Part shown: piece after piece, positions 1 to 8,734 of the stretch
Position numbering within the stretch: position 1 is the stretch's first letter
Layout: the number at the start of each line of letters is the position of its first letter
Source of the DNA: Lewinella cohaerens DSM 23179
Lineage (GTDB): Bacteria; Bacteroidota; Bacteroidia; Chitinophagales; Saprospiraceae
DNA: 64,000 nucleotides
Assembly: GCF_000379805.1 (NCBI RefSeq)
Contig: NZ_KB903540.1
Span: 9,566 to 73,565 of the forward strand
Direction: 5' to 3'
Program-made: the position numbers and the translations under genes
Notes under the pieces: generated by a model
What the model saw: the letters and a program-made list of their open reading frames with translations, nothing else
Databases searched by the model: none
Told to the model about the DNA's origin: nothing

Positions 1-233
1 AACTCTGTGATTTCCAGCCCGTAGCTTGCGATTTTACCTTTCAACTCATCAGCATAAGTTTTGCTGCTTGCTGCTTTCTCCAGGTCAATTAGTCGGCTTT
101 CCCAGGTAGGAATCTGTACCCCTTTGTAACCAAGGTCGGCTGCCCACTGGCAAATAGCATCGAGGCTGTTGAAAGGAGCTTCATCACCCATAAATTGGGC
201 TAAAAATAGGGCAGGGCCTTTGATCGTCTTCAT
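1..233 (-). CDS. Sugar phosphate isomerase/epimerase, partial (3' part beyond window)
   Basis: The frame opens at the ATG complementary to 231-233 and runs off the window's left edge after about 77 codons. The translation begins MKTIKGPALFLAQFMGDEAP and continues with AICQWAADLGYKGVQIP, the first beta-alpha unit of a xylose-isomerase-like TIM barrel (the family of inosose dehydratases, hydroxypyruvate isomerases and related enzymes). These enzymes commonly sit beside Gfo/Idh/MocA oxidoreductases in sugar or inositol catabolism, and two such genes lie 3-6 kb away on the same strand, which supports the assignment. The substrate cannot be read from this fragment. Confidence 0.75.
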   Translation of the reverse strand, partial: MKTIKGPALFLAQFMGDEAPFNSLDAICQWAADLGYKGVQIPTWESRLIDLEKAASSKTYADELKGKIASYGLEITE

Positions 234-285
234 GTACAGATAGCTTTTGTTGATCCGGGCATTAAGATAATATACTTCGGGTAGA

Positions 286-328
286 TAAAAAAAACGAATC
301 CCGATGAATGGACATTCACCGGGATTCG
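286..328 (-). terminator. Rho-independent terminator of the T9SS gene at 360-2840
   Basis: Arms 295-310 (CGAATCCCGATGAATG) and 313-328 pair with a single G-U/mismatch position around a 2-nt turn. On the minus strand the hairpin is followed by a run of eight T (complement of 287-294). It lies about 30 nt past the stop of the minus-strand gene. Confidence 0.85.
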
Positions 329-359
329 AGTTCAAAGCTTGAATACTGAGTACAAAGTA

Positions 360-2840
360 CTATTTAACTACGACCTTGCGGTTTACCTGTAAACTTCCGT
401 TGGTAAGTGTTACCACGTAAGTACCAGCAGGGAATGCACTCAGGTCAATTTGTTCGTTGTATTGACTCAAGTTGCCCAATTGGCGATCAATCAGGGTGTT
501 GCCAAGGATACTGCTTACGCGTAAACGTAAACCATCCACCGCTTCTGGTAGATTGATACGTACCTGTAGCTGCCCATCGGTAGGGTTAGGGAACAAGTCT
601 ACGCTTTGCGCAAACGTCAGTTCGTCAACATTATCTATCAGATCACAAGTAGTACAGTAGCCAAAACATACCACATCCAGGGTTACATCCATATCGCCGG
701 TGTTGATAAAGCGATCAGCGAAGTCTCCTGTCGTACAATCGTCACCAACGCTGGTGTCAATAGTTTCCCAACCGTCGGGGCCGTTCTTGAACTTGTAGGT
801 ATACATGGTATTGTCTTCCAATGGCAAGGTAACGGTATAGATACCGTCAGCGTCCGCATCGTCCATTGCTACATTCATGAAATCACTGAAACCGCCTGCG
901 ATGAAAACACCATCAGGGCTGATGTCCTCCCGATTCATATCCACCTGGAAAGTAACGTCCGAAGTTACTACTGGTGCGTTGAAGATCAACTCCCAGCCGA
1001 AGCCGTCGCTCGACCAACCGTTGTCCCACTCAATATAGTAGGTGGTGCCTGCGGTTACAGGGAAGTCGCCAATGAAAGAGGCTGCACCTTCAGGACAGTC
1101 ATCGTCACTAACTGCTACAAGTGTCAGACTGCTCAGCGTGCCACACTCACCAGTGTAAACCCAAACGCGAGTATCACTTGCACTCAACTCACAAGAACTG
1201 ATAGAAATGGTGCCATCTACGGTAGGGGTAAACTGGTACCATTCCGTCTGTGCATAAGGGGTAGGAGACCGTCCCTGACTTCTGTTGTCAATGATTGGCC
1301 CAGTGTAGGCAGCGTTTCCTGTGAATTCCAAAATTTCAAACTCACCAGGCTGAATAACAGCTGCCGATTCACAGAAATCCCCCTCTACCAGTTCGGTATC
1401 GAAGAAGGATAGTTCAAAGTCGAAACCAGCGTCATCCCAAACATCTTCCCACATGATATAATAAGTTTGGCCACCCTGTACCACTGCTTCTCGGTAGGAT
1501 GCCCAAAGATTGTCAGACCCTTCTTCTATTGCGCACTGGTCATCATTGACACCAATGATTTCCAGGCTGTTACAATCGCCTCGTAGAATCCAACCCCGAG
1601 TATCAGCGCCACCTTCACAGCTGCTGATGCTGATCCAGCCATCAGCGGCAGGCGTGTATTGGAACCATTGGGCAGAGAATCCATCTCCAGCGTCATGGTG
1701 AATACCACCACCAAAGCAGCTAAGCTCATTCACGGTGTGCGTACCGGGCTCAATCACAGAAGCAGTATAGCAATACTGGTCTGGACCCGCTGCAGGAATC
1801 TCTAACCAAGACATATTGTCGAGGAACCAAACATGGGTGTCATCAATGGGATAGAAATTGATACCAGAGAATTGAGCTAGATCGAATTCTGCATTACCAT
1901 TGGTAACACCCTCGCTAAATACCCATGAGGCAATCGTGTACTCTCCTACAACAAGGCGAGCCTGATCGTTGTCTATATCAATGATTAGCGCAACGTAGAA
2001 GAACTCGTCTTCAGGGTAGTCAAAGCCATAAGTGGTGTCATCGGTGCCAGAATTGTCGTTCAAATCTAATACACCTACACCATCACCATCAAAAAACACA
2101 TCAAATGCCCAGAAACCTGCGGTCGTTGTAGGATCCTGGTGTTGGACGTTGAAATAAGCGGAATTTCCTGCGGGGATGTACATATTCCAAGAGAAGAAGT
2201 AATGACCACTGGTCAAGTCTCCTGTATCAAAATAGGCATCCTGGGTAGTAGGGCTACCAACGATAGCAAAGACATTGTCTCCGTCGATGGTGTCGATTTC
2301 AAAAGTGGCGGCACCACCAGGCCACGCAGACCAAGGGCCTGTAGGCGCCAATGGCCCTAAGTCATAGCTGCTGGCGTCATCGGTGAAAACAACGGCAGGG
2401 TTGTCACAATCAGTGACGGCACAAGCGCCACAACCCGAAAAACAAACAGGATCCAGAACAATAGTGGCTGCGTCAACTACCAGTGATCGGGCGTTGGCAG
2501 TAAGCCCAATAAGTTCGATAAGCGCCCCGCATTCCTCAGGAACCATCTCGAAGTTCATCGGATCGCTTATTGCTCCGTTGACAAAGAAATAATTGATGGC
2601 ATCATCCGATATGAAATAGGCTTCGGTATAGATACCATCCCCATCCCCATCGCTTAGGGCACCAACTGAGACATCGGCAATTGTGGAAGCGTCACTGGCA
2701 GCGAAAACTACCGAGACACCATCCGGACTAACGTCAACGCCACTGAGGTTGACAGAAAAGGTAACATCACCCTGGGAATACAGAGATAAGCCCCCCAAGA
2801 GCACCATTACAGATAGGCAAATTTTGTAAAATAATCGCAT
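360..2840 (-). CDS. Large secreted T9SS cargo protein with repeated beta-sandwich modules
   Basis: An 826-residue protein with an N-terminal signal peptide (about residues 1-22, ending LSLYSQ) and a C-terminal type A T9SS sorting domain in the last ~80 residues (LFPNPTDGQLQVRI through the final RKVVVK). Such proteins cross the outer membrane through the type IX system and are anchored or released. Two modules at about residues 24-130 and 640-730 resemble the starch-binding-like E-set fold seen in this phylum (DVTFQVDMN, DADGIYTVTLPL, YTYKFKNG). The middle holds a concanavalin-like region (about 150-345) and two repeats containing YYI-W-D (about 370-480 and 500-620). No catalytic motif is visible, so a binding or adhesive role is inferred. 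It is a single gene with its own terminator. Confidence 0.8.
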   Translation of the reverse strand: MRLFYKICLSVMVLLGGLSLYSQGDVTFSVNLSGVDVSPDGVSVVFAASDASTIADVSVGALSDGDGDGIYTEAYFISDDAINYFFVNGAISDPMNFEMVPEECGALIELIGLTANARSLVVDAATIVLDPVCFSGCGACAVTDCDNPAVVFTDDASSYDLGPLAPTGPWSAWPGGAATFEIDTIDGDNVFAIVGSPTTQDAYFDTGDLTSGHYFFSWNMYIPAGNSAYFNVQHQDPTTTAGFWAFDVFFDGDGVGVLDLNDNSGTDDTTYGFDYPEDEFFYVALIIDIDNDQARLVVGEYTIASWVFSEGVTNGNAEFDLAQFSGINFYPIDDTHVWFLDNMSWLEIPAAGPDQYCYTASVIEPGTHTVNELSCFGGGIHHDAGDGFSAQWFQYTPAADGWISISSCEGGADTRGWILRGDCNSLEIIGVNDDQCAIEEGSDNLWASYREAVVQGGQTYYIMWEDVWDDAGFDFELSFFDTELVEGDFCESAAVIQPGEFEILEFTGNAAYTGPIIDNRSQGRSPTPYAQTEWYQFTPTVDGTISISSCELSASDTRVWVYTGECGTLSSLTLVAVSDDDCPEGAASFIGDFPVTAGTTYYIEWDNGWSSDGFGWELIFNAPVVTSDVTFQVDMNREDISPDGVFIAGGFSDFMNVAMDDADADGIYTVTLPLEDNTMYTYKFKNGPDGWETIDTSVGDDCTTGDFADRFINTGDMDVTLDVVCFGYCTTCDLIDNVDELTFAQSVDLFPNPTDGQLQVRINLPEAVDGLRLRVSSILGNTLIDRQLGNLSQYNEQIDLSAFPAGTYVVTLTNGSLQVNRKVVVK

Positions 2841-2944
2841 GAAAAATTGGATTAAGTAAATGAAAGCACACGGGGACAGTACTAGGTAGGAAAGCGTTTT
2901 TCGATACTAGTATACTGAGCGTGTACGGTTAATTTTTTCCTTCG

Positions 2945-3065
2945 CTGACAATTTTTGTGGTCAAGCTAAAGCAAAAATCGTAAGTGACTGATGCCATAGG
3001 CATCCCCTACGGGGTAAGGAACGTGATTTTTGTTTTCGATTGACGCTAAACATGAAAATTGTCAG
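2945..3065. repeat. Structured inverted-repeat element A
   Basis: Perfect 11-bp outer arms (2945-2955 and 3055-3065) enclose inner complementary octamers (2972-2979 and 3025-3032) and two small apical hairpins, ATGCC-ATA-GGCAT (2991-3003) and CCCC-TAC-GGGG (3004-3014). No reading frame fits it. Together with the element at 3108-3237 it fills most of the gene-free stretch 2841-3272, which otherwise holds only the presumed promoter region of the upstream minus-strand gene. Confidence 0.6.
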
Positions 3066-3107
3066 AGAATCATTTTTCTGGTCTTTTTCTGGTCGTCCTT
3101 AATCGGC

Positions 3108-3237
3108 GCTAGATGAAATCGTTTGGGGTTGAATGCTTAAGACGTGGCTTGGACTTCAGTCCGAGCAGGAAAATATTGCGATTGTGGCCGGACTGAAGTC
3201 CAGCCTACGCTTTTCTAACCAAACGATTTCATCTAGC
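3108..3237. repeat. Nested inverted-repeat element H (double palindrome)
   Basis: Outer 19-bp perfect arms (3108-3126 and 3219-3237) flank two inverted copies of a smaller palindrome: TGGACTTCAGTCCG at 3149-3162 and CGGACTGAAGTCCA at 3189-3202. The layout of two palindromic units in head-to-head orientation inside larger arms is REP/BIME-like. It lies about 35 bp past the stop of the oxidoreductase gene at 3273-4427. Confidence 0.7.
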
Positions 3238-3272
3238 TACCCTTAATCCATTACTTCTTATAAAATCACAGA

Positions 3273-4427
3273 CTAAAATTTAGTCCATTTCTCTTTACTG
3301 TTGCTTGAAGCTACTACTTTTTCAATGAACTTCATACCCCTCAAGCCATCTTTTACACCAGGAAAATCCATCAATAGGGGATCTGGTGTTTCACCGGCAA
3401 GTCTTGCCTGTACACAGTGAGCAAAATTGCGGTAGATGTTTGCAAAAGCTTCAAGATAGCCCTCCGGGTGGCCGGCAGGTATACGGGTATGGGCTGTAGC
3501 TGTAGGGTATAAATCTCCAACGCCGGTGCGGCGAACTTCAACGGGTTTGTCTAGCCATTTTACCAATAAGGTGTTAGGCTCCATCTGCCGCCAATGGAAT
3601 CCTCCCTTTGTGCCATAAACACGAATGTTGAGGTCGTTTTCTTCACCGGCACTGATTTGGCTAGCGTGAAGAATACCCTTGGCGCCATTGTTGAAACGCA
3701 ACAAAACGTTGCCATCATCATCGAGTTGGCGGCCCGGCACAAAAGCTGTGAGGTCGGCACAAAGCTCCGTGATTTCCAGGCCGGTAATGTATTCGGCAAG
3801 GTTTTCAGCGTGGGTGCCAATATCCCCCATCGCACCAGCAATACCTGAACGACTGGGGTCGGTACGCCAATCTGCTTGTTTCTGTTCGGTGTCCTCAAGC
3901 TTGGTACTTAGCCAGCCCTGAGGGTATTCAACAACTACTTTTCGGATGTCTCCAAGCTCACCGGCCTCGATCATTGCACGTGCCTGCTTGACCATAGGGT
4001 AGCCGGTATAGTTGTGGGTAAGAGCAAAAATCAAACCTGTTTCTTCTACGAGTGCTACCAGTTCCTCCGCTTCTTCCATGTTGAAACACAGGGGTTTGTC
4101 GCAAACGACATGGAAACCATTTTGCAGCGCCATTTTTGCAGGGCCGTAATGGACATGATTAGGCGTGACAATGGATACAAAATCCATCCGCTCGCCCAAG
4201 GGCAATTGCTTTTCTTTTTCGATCATCTCGGCATAAGAGCCATAGACCCGTTCCGTAGGTAAATAGAAATCTTCGCCAGAAAGGCGCGAGCGCTCAGGGT
4301 TACTGCTAAAGGCACCGCAGACCAGCTCTACCTGGCCATCCAGTGCGGCAGCCATCCGGTGTACACCGCCAATAAATGCACCTCGGCCTCCACCGACCAT
4401 CCCCATGCGTATCTTTCGTTTGCTCAT
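3273..4427 (-). CDS. Gfo/Idh/MocA-family NAD(P)-dependent oxidoreductase
   Basis: A 384-residue cytoplasmic enzyme. The N-terminal Rossmann fold carries a glycine-rich dinucleotide loop ([16 protein letters not shown], about residues 9-24) and the family's lysine motif as CDKPL (about 109-113, normally EKP). The C-terminal alpha/beta domain has the [10 protein letters not shown] motif (about 201-210), whose Asp and His contribute to the active site. Known members oxidise or epimerise sugars, inositols or their derivatives; the substrate here is not predictable. It lies 51 bp after a second Gfo/Idh/MocA gene on the same strand, so the two are probably cotranscribed. Confidence 0.9.
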   Translation of the reverse strand: MSKRKIRMGMVGGGRGAFIGGVHRMAAALDGQVELVCGAFSSNPERSRLSGEDFYLPTERVYGSYAEMIEKEKQLPLGERMDFVSIVTPNHVHYGPAKMALQNGFHVVCDKPLCFNMEEAEELVALVEETGLIFALTHNYTGYPMVKQARAMIEAGELGDIRKVVVEYPQGWLSTKLEDTEQKQADWRTDPSRSGIAGAMGDIGTHAENLAEYITGLEITELCADLTAFVPGRQLDDDGNVLLRFNNGAKGILHASQISAGEENDLNIRVYGTKGGFHWRQMEPNTLLVKWLDKPVEVRRTGVGDLYPTATAHTRIPAGHPEGYLEAFANIYRNFAHCVQARLAGETPDPLLMDFPGVKDGLRGMKFIEKVVASSNSKEKWTKF

Positions 4428-4478
4428 CGTTGTCTTAACAGTTATTTTTTTTAGTTTGTTGGGTCTTGTTAGAAGTTC

Positions 4479-5867
4479 TTATCCAATACTTTCCACTGTA
4501 CGGTTGCGCCTGCTTTTTTCGGCTAAGAATCCCATTTGATGACTCTCCATAGAGGCTGTCAAGGTGGAAGTCAATAATGTGCCGTCTTGTTGGTCTACAG
4601 CTTGCAACCAGTCGCGAACAAGGCCCCAATCGCCGCCGCCATGCCCGGAATCAAGGGATGCGTTATCATGAACATTCCACTTCTCTTGTTTTCCTGTTTG
4701 GAAATCGGTAATCAATAAATCGGTTTCGTCACCTACCATGTCTCCCATACTACCCATCACGCGGGTTCGTCGACCTTGGTAATGCGTGAAGGCCTCCATG
4801 TTGAAATTAGCCGTAATCTGATCTGCAAACTGGAGCGAAACGATCTGGTGATCGGCAACGTCATTGTCACAGTGGTATACACACCGCCCATAGGGGCCTT
4901 CTGTTATATTTTTTAAGATCGCCTCTCCTCGTGCGGGCTCCTCTTGTGGTAAATCAAAGTGATGGAGCCAAGTGCGGTTATCGTAATAAATCTTTTTAGC
5001 AGAATAAGGGCAGGTCGCCTCTATGGCGCAACCATCGGTGCAGCGCTTGGTACTTCCTTCAGGAGCGTTTTCTTTGCGGAACCATTTTAGTGACCCAAAT
5101 GAAGAAACATATTCGCAAGGGCGATCGATCCACCAGCGCATAATATCAAGGTCATGGCAGGATTTGGCCAGTATGATCGGGTTGGTATCGGCCTCTCTTC
5201 GCCAGTTGCCTCGAACATAAGAATGACTCATGTGAACATGCTGGATCGGCTCAAAGTGCTGCATGCTCACCAATTCTCCCAATACGCCACTGTCAATGAC
5301 GGCTTTTATTTTTTGATAATAAGGTGAATAACGTAAAACATGGCATACCGCTACGATGCGCCCTTTTTCTTCGGCCAGGTCTCTGATCTCTTTACACTCT
5401 TGCCAGGATTGAGCAATGGGTTTTTCCAACAACAAGTCGTATCCCAATGCCAGTGCAGCCATAGCCGGCCCGTGATGCAGGTCGTCTGGTGTGGTAATGA
5501 TGATAGCGTCTGCAAATTTGGGTTGGTCAAAGACGTGTTCCCAAGTTACAAATCGGCGATCTTCTCTTATTTTGTGCTTATCGACAAAGCGTTGCTGCCG
5601 GAGAGGAATGGGTTCCGCCACTCCTACGATATCCAACTGATCCGGGTACTTTAAGGCGTAGCCTCCATAAACGTTTCCTCGATTACCTGCACCTACTACA
5701 ATGGCTTTTATCGTCTTTGTTAGGTTCGGGGCGGTCGGTTCCGCAGGGGCAATATGAAGGGTTTGGTCAACAGGTTTTCCAAATGCAACACCCCCTAAGG
5801 TAGTACCCAGGGAAACTAAACCCAATGCTTTGAGTGCCTCGCGGCGTGAATTGGTAGGTGGCTTCAT
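4479..5867 (-). CDS. Gfo/Idh/MocA-family oxidoreductase with Tat signal
   Basis: A 462-residue protein starting with a twin-arginine signal (SRREALKALGLVSLG, residues 7-21), so export as a folded, cofactor-loaded enzyme is likely. The nucleotide loop is VGAGNRGNVYGGYA, followed by the family motif LLEKPIAQS and the active-site segment KSCHDLDIMRWW. A Cys-rich insertion (RCTDGCAIEATCPYSAKK, about residues 272-289) occurs in a subset of exported bacteroidotal members and could bind metal or form disulfides. It is the first gene of the pair with the 3273-4427 gene. The substrate is probably a sugar derivative (inference). Confidence 0.88.
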   Translation of the reverse strand: MKPPTNSRREALKALGLVSLGTTLGGVAFGKPVDQTLHIAPAEPTAPNLTKTIKAIVVGAGNRGNVYGGYALKYPDQLDIVGVAEPIPLRQQRFVDKHKIREDRRFVTWEHVFDQPKFADAIIITTPDDLHHGPAMAALALGYDLLLEKPIAQSWQECKEIRDLAEEKGRIVAVCHVLRYSPYYQKIKAVIDSGVLGELVSMQHFEPIQHVHMSHSYVRGNWRREADTNPIILAKSCHDLDIMRWWIDRPCEYVSSFGSLKWFRKENAPEGSTKRCTDGCAIEATCPYSAKKIYYDNRTWLHHFDLPQEEPARGEAILKNITEGPYGRCVYHCDNDVADHQIVSLQFADQITANFNMEAFTHYQGRRTRVMGSMGDMVGDETDLLITDFQTGKQEKWNVHDNASLDSGHGGGDWGLVRDWLQAVDQQDGTLLTSTLTASMESHQMGFLAEKSRRNRTVESIG

Positions 5868-5982
5868 TGGTACAGTTGGATATTATGCGAATTCTACGAT
5901 AATTTCGGCTCTAATTATACGAAAAAAAGATGAATAGCGAGAGAAATTTGAAAGAATCCTTAGTGCTGTAAGAAGGGTCTGT

Positions 5983-5990
5983 TACCTTTG
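5983..5990 (+). promoter_or_regulatory. Bacteroidota -7 element upstream of the E1 fusion gene
   Basis: TACCTTTG matches TAnnTTTG and lies 42 nt before the ATG at 6033. No convincing TTTG -33 box is seen at 19-21 nt. Confidence 0.45.
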
Positions 5991-6032
5991 CAGATTCGTT
6001 TTACCGGATAGATAATTAAAAGCCACCAAATA

Positions 6033-8027
6033 ATGGCCACCACCACTCCTGCTATGGTTTTTCAGAAGAAAGGATTTTCTAAAAAGCTACTTTTAAAGCT
6101 GCACGAAGACCTGCTTCGTCCCCGTATGATCGAAGAGAAAATGCTCATCTTGCTACGGCAGGGAAGGATTAGTAAGTGGTTTTCCGGCATAGGTCAGGAG
6201 GCTATCAGCGTTGGAGCTACGAATGCGCTTCTGGAAGATGAATATATCTTCACCATGCACCGCAATTTGGGCGTTTTTACCAGCCGGCGGTTACCACTAG
6301 AGCGTATGTTTGCACAGTGGCAAGGTAAAATGAGTGGCTATACCAAAGGCCGTGACCGTTCTTTCCATTTCGGAGCGCCAGAGCAAAATATCGTAGGGAT
6401 GATCAGCCACTTGGGGCCACAACTGGCACTGGCTTCCGGTGTGGCACTTGCCAATAAATTGGGACAGGAAGGCCGAGTGTCACTTGCCTTTACAGGTGAA
6501 GGTGGCACGAGTGAAGGCGATTTCCATGAAGCACTCAATACTGCAGCGGTTTGGCAATTGCCGGTCATTTTTGTTATCGAAAACAATGGCTACGGCTTGT
6601 CTACACCTACCAGTGAGCAATATCGTTGTGAAAATCTCGCTGATCGAGCACTTGGTTACGGTATGCGTTCGGTGGTTATTGATGGTAACAATATCCTCGA
6701 GGTTTATGATACCTTCAATAAGCTGGCTAAAGAATTGAGGAAAAACCCCGAGCCAGTGCTGGTAGAATGCCGCACCTTCCGGATGCGTGGGCATGAAGAA
6801 GCTTCTGGTACAAAATACGTTCCTCAGGAGTATTTTGATGAATGGGGACAGCGCGATCCGTTGGATAATTTTGAGCAATTTTTGTTGGACGAAAAAGTGC
6901 TAACCACTAAGAAGATAGAAAGCCTGCGGGCGCAAATTAAAACAGAGATAGAAGAAGGCCTGGAGCTTGCTTTTGCAGAAGCGCCGATCACAGCTGATAT
7001 AGAACAAGAATTGCAAGATGTTTATGCTCCCTGGACGCCCACGCCTGCACCTGCGGGGGAAGAGCGACGGGAAATCCGTTTTGTAGATGCTATCAGTGAT
7101 GGTCTTCGGACAGGAATGCAGCGCCACGATCAGTTGATACTGATGGGGCAGGATATCGCCGACTATGGAGGGGTGTTTAAAATTACGGATGGTTTTGTCG
7201 CCGAATTTGGCAAGGAACGAGTGCGTAACACACCACTGTGCGAAAGCGCCATTCTGGGTATTGGGCTGGGCTTGAGCATCAAAGGCTGGAAAGCCATGGT
7301 GGAAATGCAGTTTGCTGATTTTGTCAGTGTAGGATTCAACCAAATTGTGAACAACCTCGCAAAAATCCATTACCGTTGGGGGCAAACCGCCGACGTAGTG
7401 GTACGAATGCCTACTGGCGGTGGGGTAGGAGCCGGGCCATTTCATAGCCAAGCCAATGAAGCGTGGTTCTTCCACGTACCTGGGCTCAAGATGGTTTATC
7501 CATCTACCCCGGAAGATGCCAAAGGTTTGCTGCTGGCGGCTTTAGATGATCCTAATCCAGTTTTGTTTTTTGAACACAAGGGCCTCTACCGGAAAATTAC
7601 AGCTCCGGTGCCAGAAGGTTACTATACGACAGAGATTGGTAAGGCAAATTTGGTGCAAGCAGGAGAGACGCTCTCTATAATTACTTATGGGCTGGGTGTA
7701 CACTGGGCCCGCGAAGCGGCGGAAGAGCTAGGTATGGATGTAGATATTCTGGATTTGCGGAGTTTGTTGCCGCTGGATTACGATGCGATTGCAGCTACCG
7801 TGAAAAAGACAAACAAGGCCCTTGTTTTGCATGAAGCAACCCTGTTGGGAGGAATAGGAGCAGAACTTTCTGCTTATATTAGTCAGCATTTATTTGAGCA
7901 CTTGGATGCACCTGTTGTGCGGGTTGCTAGCCTGGATACACCTGTTCCTTTCGCTGCAAATCTGGAAAAAGCCTTCTTGCCGCAAGAGCGACTCCGTGAG
8001 CAAATGGTGATTTTACGCGATTATTAG
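6033..8027 (+). CDS. 2-oxoacid dehydrogenase E1, fused alpha and beta subunits (branched-chain/pyruvate type)
   Basis: A 664-residue thiamine-diphosphate enzyme that decarboxylates a 2-oxoacid and passes the acyl group to a lipoylated E2. Residues ~1-340 correspond to E1-alpha: the ThDP motif runs from GEGGTSEGDFHEALN to ENNGYG, and the RMRGHEE segment is present. Residues ~345-664 correspond to E1-beta (GQDIADYGGVFKITDGF, then CESAILGIGLGLSIKG, then RMPTGGGVGAGPFHSQ). The alpha-beta fusion is known in Bacteroidota; the type is usually annotated as branched-chain or generic 2-oxoacid dehydrogenase. No E2 or E3 gene is adjacent, and the 2-oxoglutarate-type E2 18 kb away is unlikely to be its partner. 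Confidence 0.9.
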   Translation: MATTTPAMVFQKKGFSKKLLLKLHEDLLRPRMIEEKMLILLRQGRISKWFSGIGQEAISVGATNALLEDEYIFTMHRNLGVFTSRRLPLERMFAQWQGKMSGYTKGRDRSFHFGAPEQNIVGMISHLGPQLALASGVALANKLGQEGRVSLAFTGEGGTSEGDFHEALNTAAVWQLPVIFVIENNGYGLSTPTSEQYRCENLADRALGYGMRSVVIDGNNILEVYDTFNKLAKELRKNPEPVLVECRTFRMRGHEEASGTKYVPQEYFDEWGQRDPLDNFEQFLLDEKVLTTKKIESLRAQIKTEIEEGLELAFAEAPITADIEQELQDVYAPWTPTPAPAGEERREIRFVDAISDGLRTGMQRHDQLILMGQDIADYGGVFKITDGFVAEFGKERVRNTPLCESAILGIGLGLSIKGWKAMVEMQFADFVSVGFNQIVNNLAKIHYRWGQTADVVVRMPTGGGVGAGPFHSQANEAWFFHVPGLKMVYPSTPEDAKGLLLAALDDPNPVLFFEHKGLYRKITAPVPEGYYTTEIGKANLVQAGETLSIITYGLGVHWAREAAEELGMDVDILDLRSLLPLDYDAIAATVKKTNKALVLHEATLLGGIGAELSAYISQHLFEHLDAPVVRVASLDTPVPFAANLEKAFLPQERLREQMVILRDY

Positions 8028-8080
8028 GTGGTATTTTTTTAGAAAACGGTCTTAGGAGGATTTTCATATATCATTTTTTT

Positions 8081-8100
8081 CACCTTTTAGGAAAAAGGTG
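8081..8100 (+). terminator. Possible terminator hairpin after the E1 fusion gene
   Basis: Arms CACCTTTT (8081-8088) and AAAAGGTG (8093-8100) with a 4-nt loop, preceded by a T run and followed by TACTTTTGG. The U-tract is weak. A second hairpin (CAAAACC/GGTTTTG) sits about 40 nt further on. Confidence 0.4.
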
Positions 8101-8215
8101 TACTTTTGGACAGAGCTTTGAAATATACTTGCCAGCAAAACCCCTTAGGGAGGTTTTGTTACTCTTCTACATACCTACTTTTTTACTCCAGACATCTACA
8201 TGAACGATTAGTTTG

Positions 8216-8223
8216 TACTTTTG
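8216..8223 (+). promoter_or_regulatory. Bacteroidota -7 element for the DUF5606 gene
   Basis: TACTTTTG lies 25 nt before the chosen ATG at 8249. Its position argues against the earlier in-frame ATG at 8213. Confidence 0.5.
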
Positions 8224-8248
8224 TGCTTTAATACCAAATTACAATAGT

Positions 8249-8653
8249 ATGAACCTTGATAATCTGATCGCAGTAAGTGGCTTGCCGGGCTTGTTCCGCA
8301 TGGCAGCTAACCGCAGTAACGGATTGATCGTTGAAGATCTGGATTCGGGGAAGCGGCGCTTTGTAAGTGCCCGCAAACACCAGTTTACGCCTCTGGGATC
8401 GATAGCCATCTTTACCGATGACGGAGACTCCGTTGAGCTTGCGAATGTTTTTCGCAATATGCGTGACCAATTCGAGGACCGCCCACCGGTAGACCCAACA
8501 GTAAAGTCGGATGAGTTATTTGACTACTTTACTGATATTCTACCCAACTACGATCCTGACCGTGTGTACCCTGGTGACGTTAAAAAAGTTATTAAGTGGT
8601 TTAATAGTTTAAAAGAAAACGGACTATTGACAGAAACGGACGAAGAGGAGTAA
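8249..8653 (+). CDS. DUF5606 family protein
   Basis: A 134-residue cytoplasmic protein beginning MNLDNLIAVSGLPGLFRMAA, followed by NGLIVEDLDSGKRRFVSARK. This is the hallmark N-terminus of DUF5606, a Bacteroidota-restricted family of unknown function with an SH3-like beta barrel look. I chose the ATG at 8249 because the conserved sequence starts there and a -7 promoter motif lies between it and the upstream ATG at 8213. The acidic C-terminus (ETDEEE) is typical. It stands alone, 81 bp before the M3 peptidase gene. Confidence 0.85.
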   Translation: MNLDNLIAVSGLPGLFRMAANRSNGLIVEDLDSGKRRFVSARKHQFTPLGSIAIFTDDGDSVELANVFRNMRDQFEDRPPVDPTVKSDELFDYFTDILPNYDPDRVYPGDVKKVIKWFNSLKENGLLTETDEEE

Positions 8654-8734
8654 CCTTCTCTCGCGGAGTGCCGTTGTTGTCAGTAGTTATGTATTGTGAA
8701 TAATTCATAATACGACGGACAACAAGTCATCTAT

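Noticed and set aside
606-1412. 268-codon plus-strand open frame opposite the large T9SS gene
   Set aside because: It lies wholly antisense to a gene with clear signal peptide and sorting domain; its translation has no recognisable domain and odd composition.
6900-7475. 191-codon minus-strand frame within the E1 fusion gene
   Set aside because: Fully antisense to conserved E1 sequence, with no promoter or family signal.
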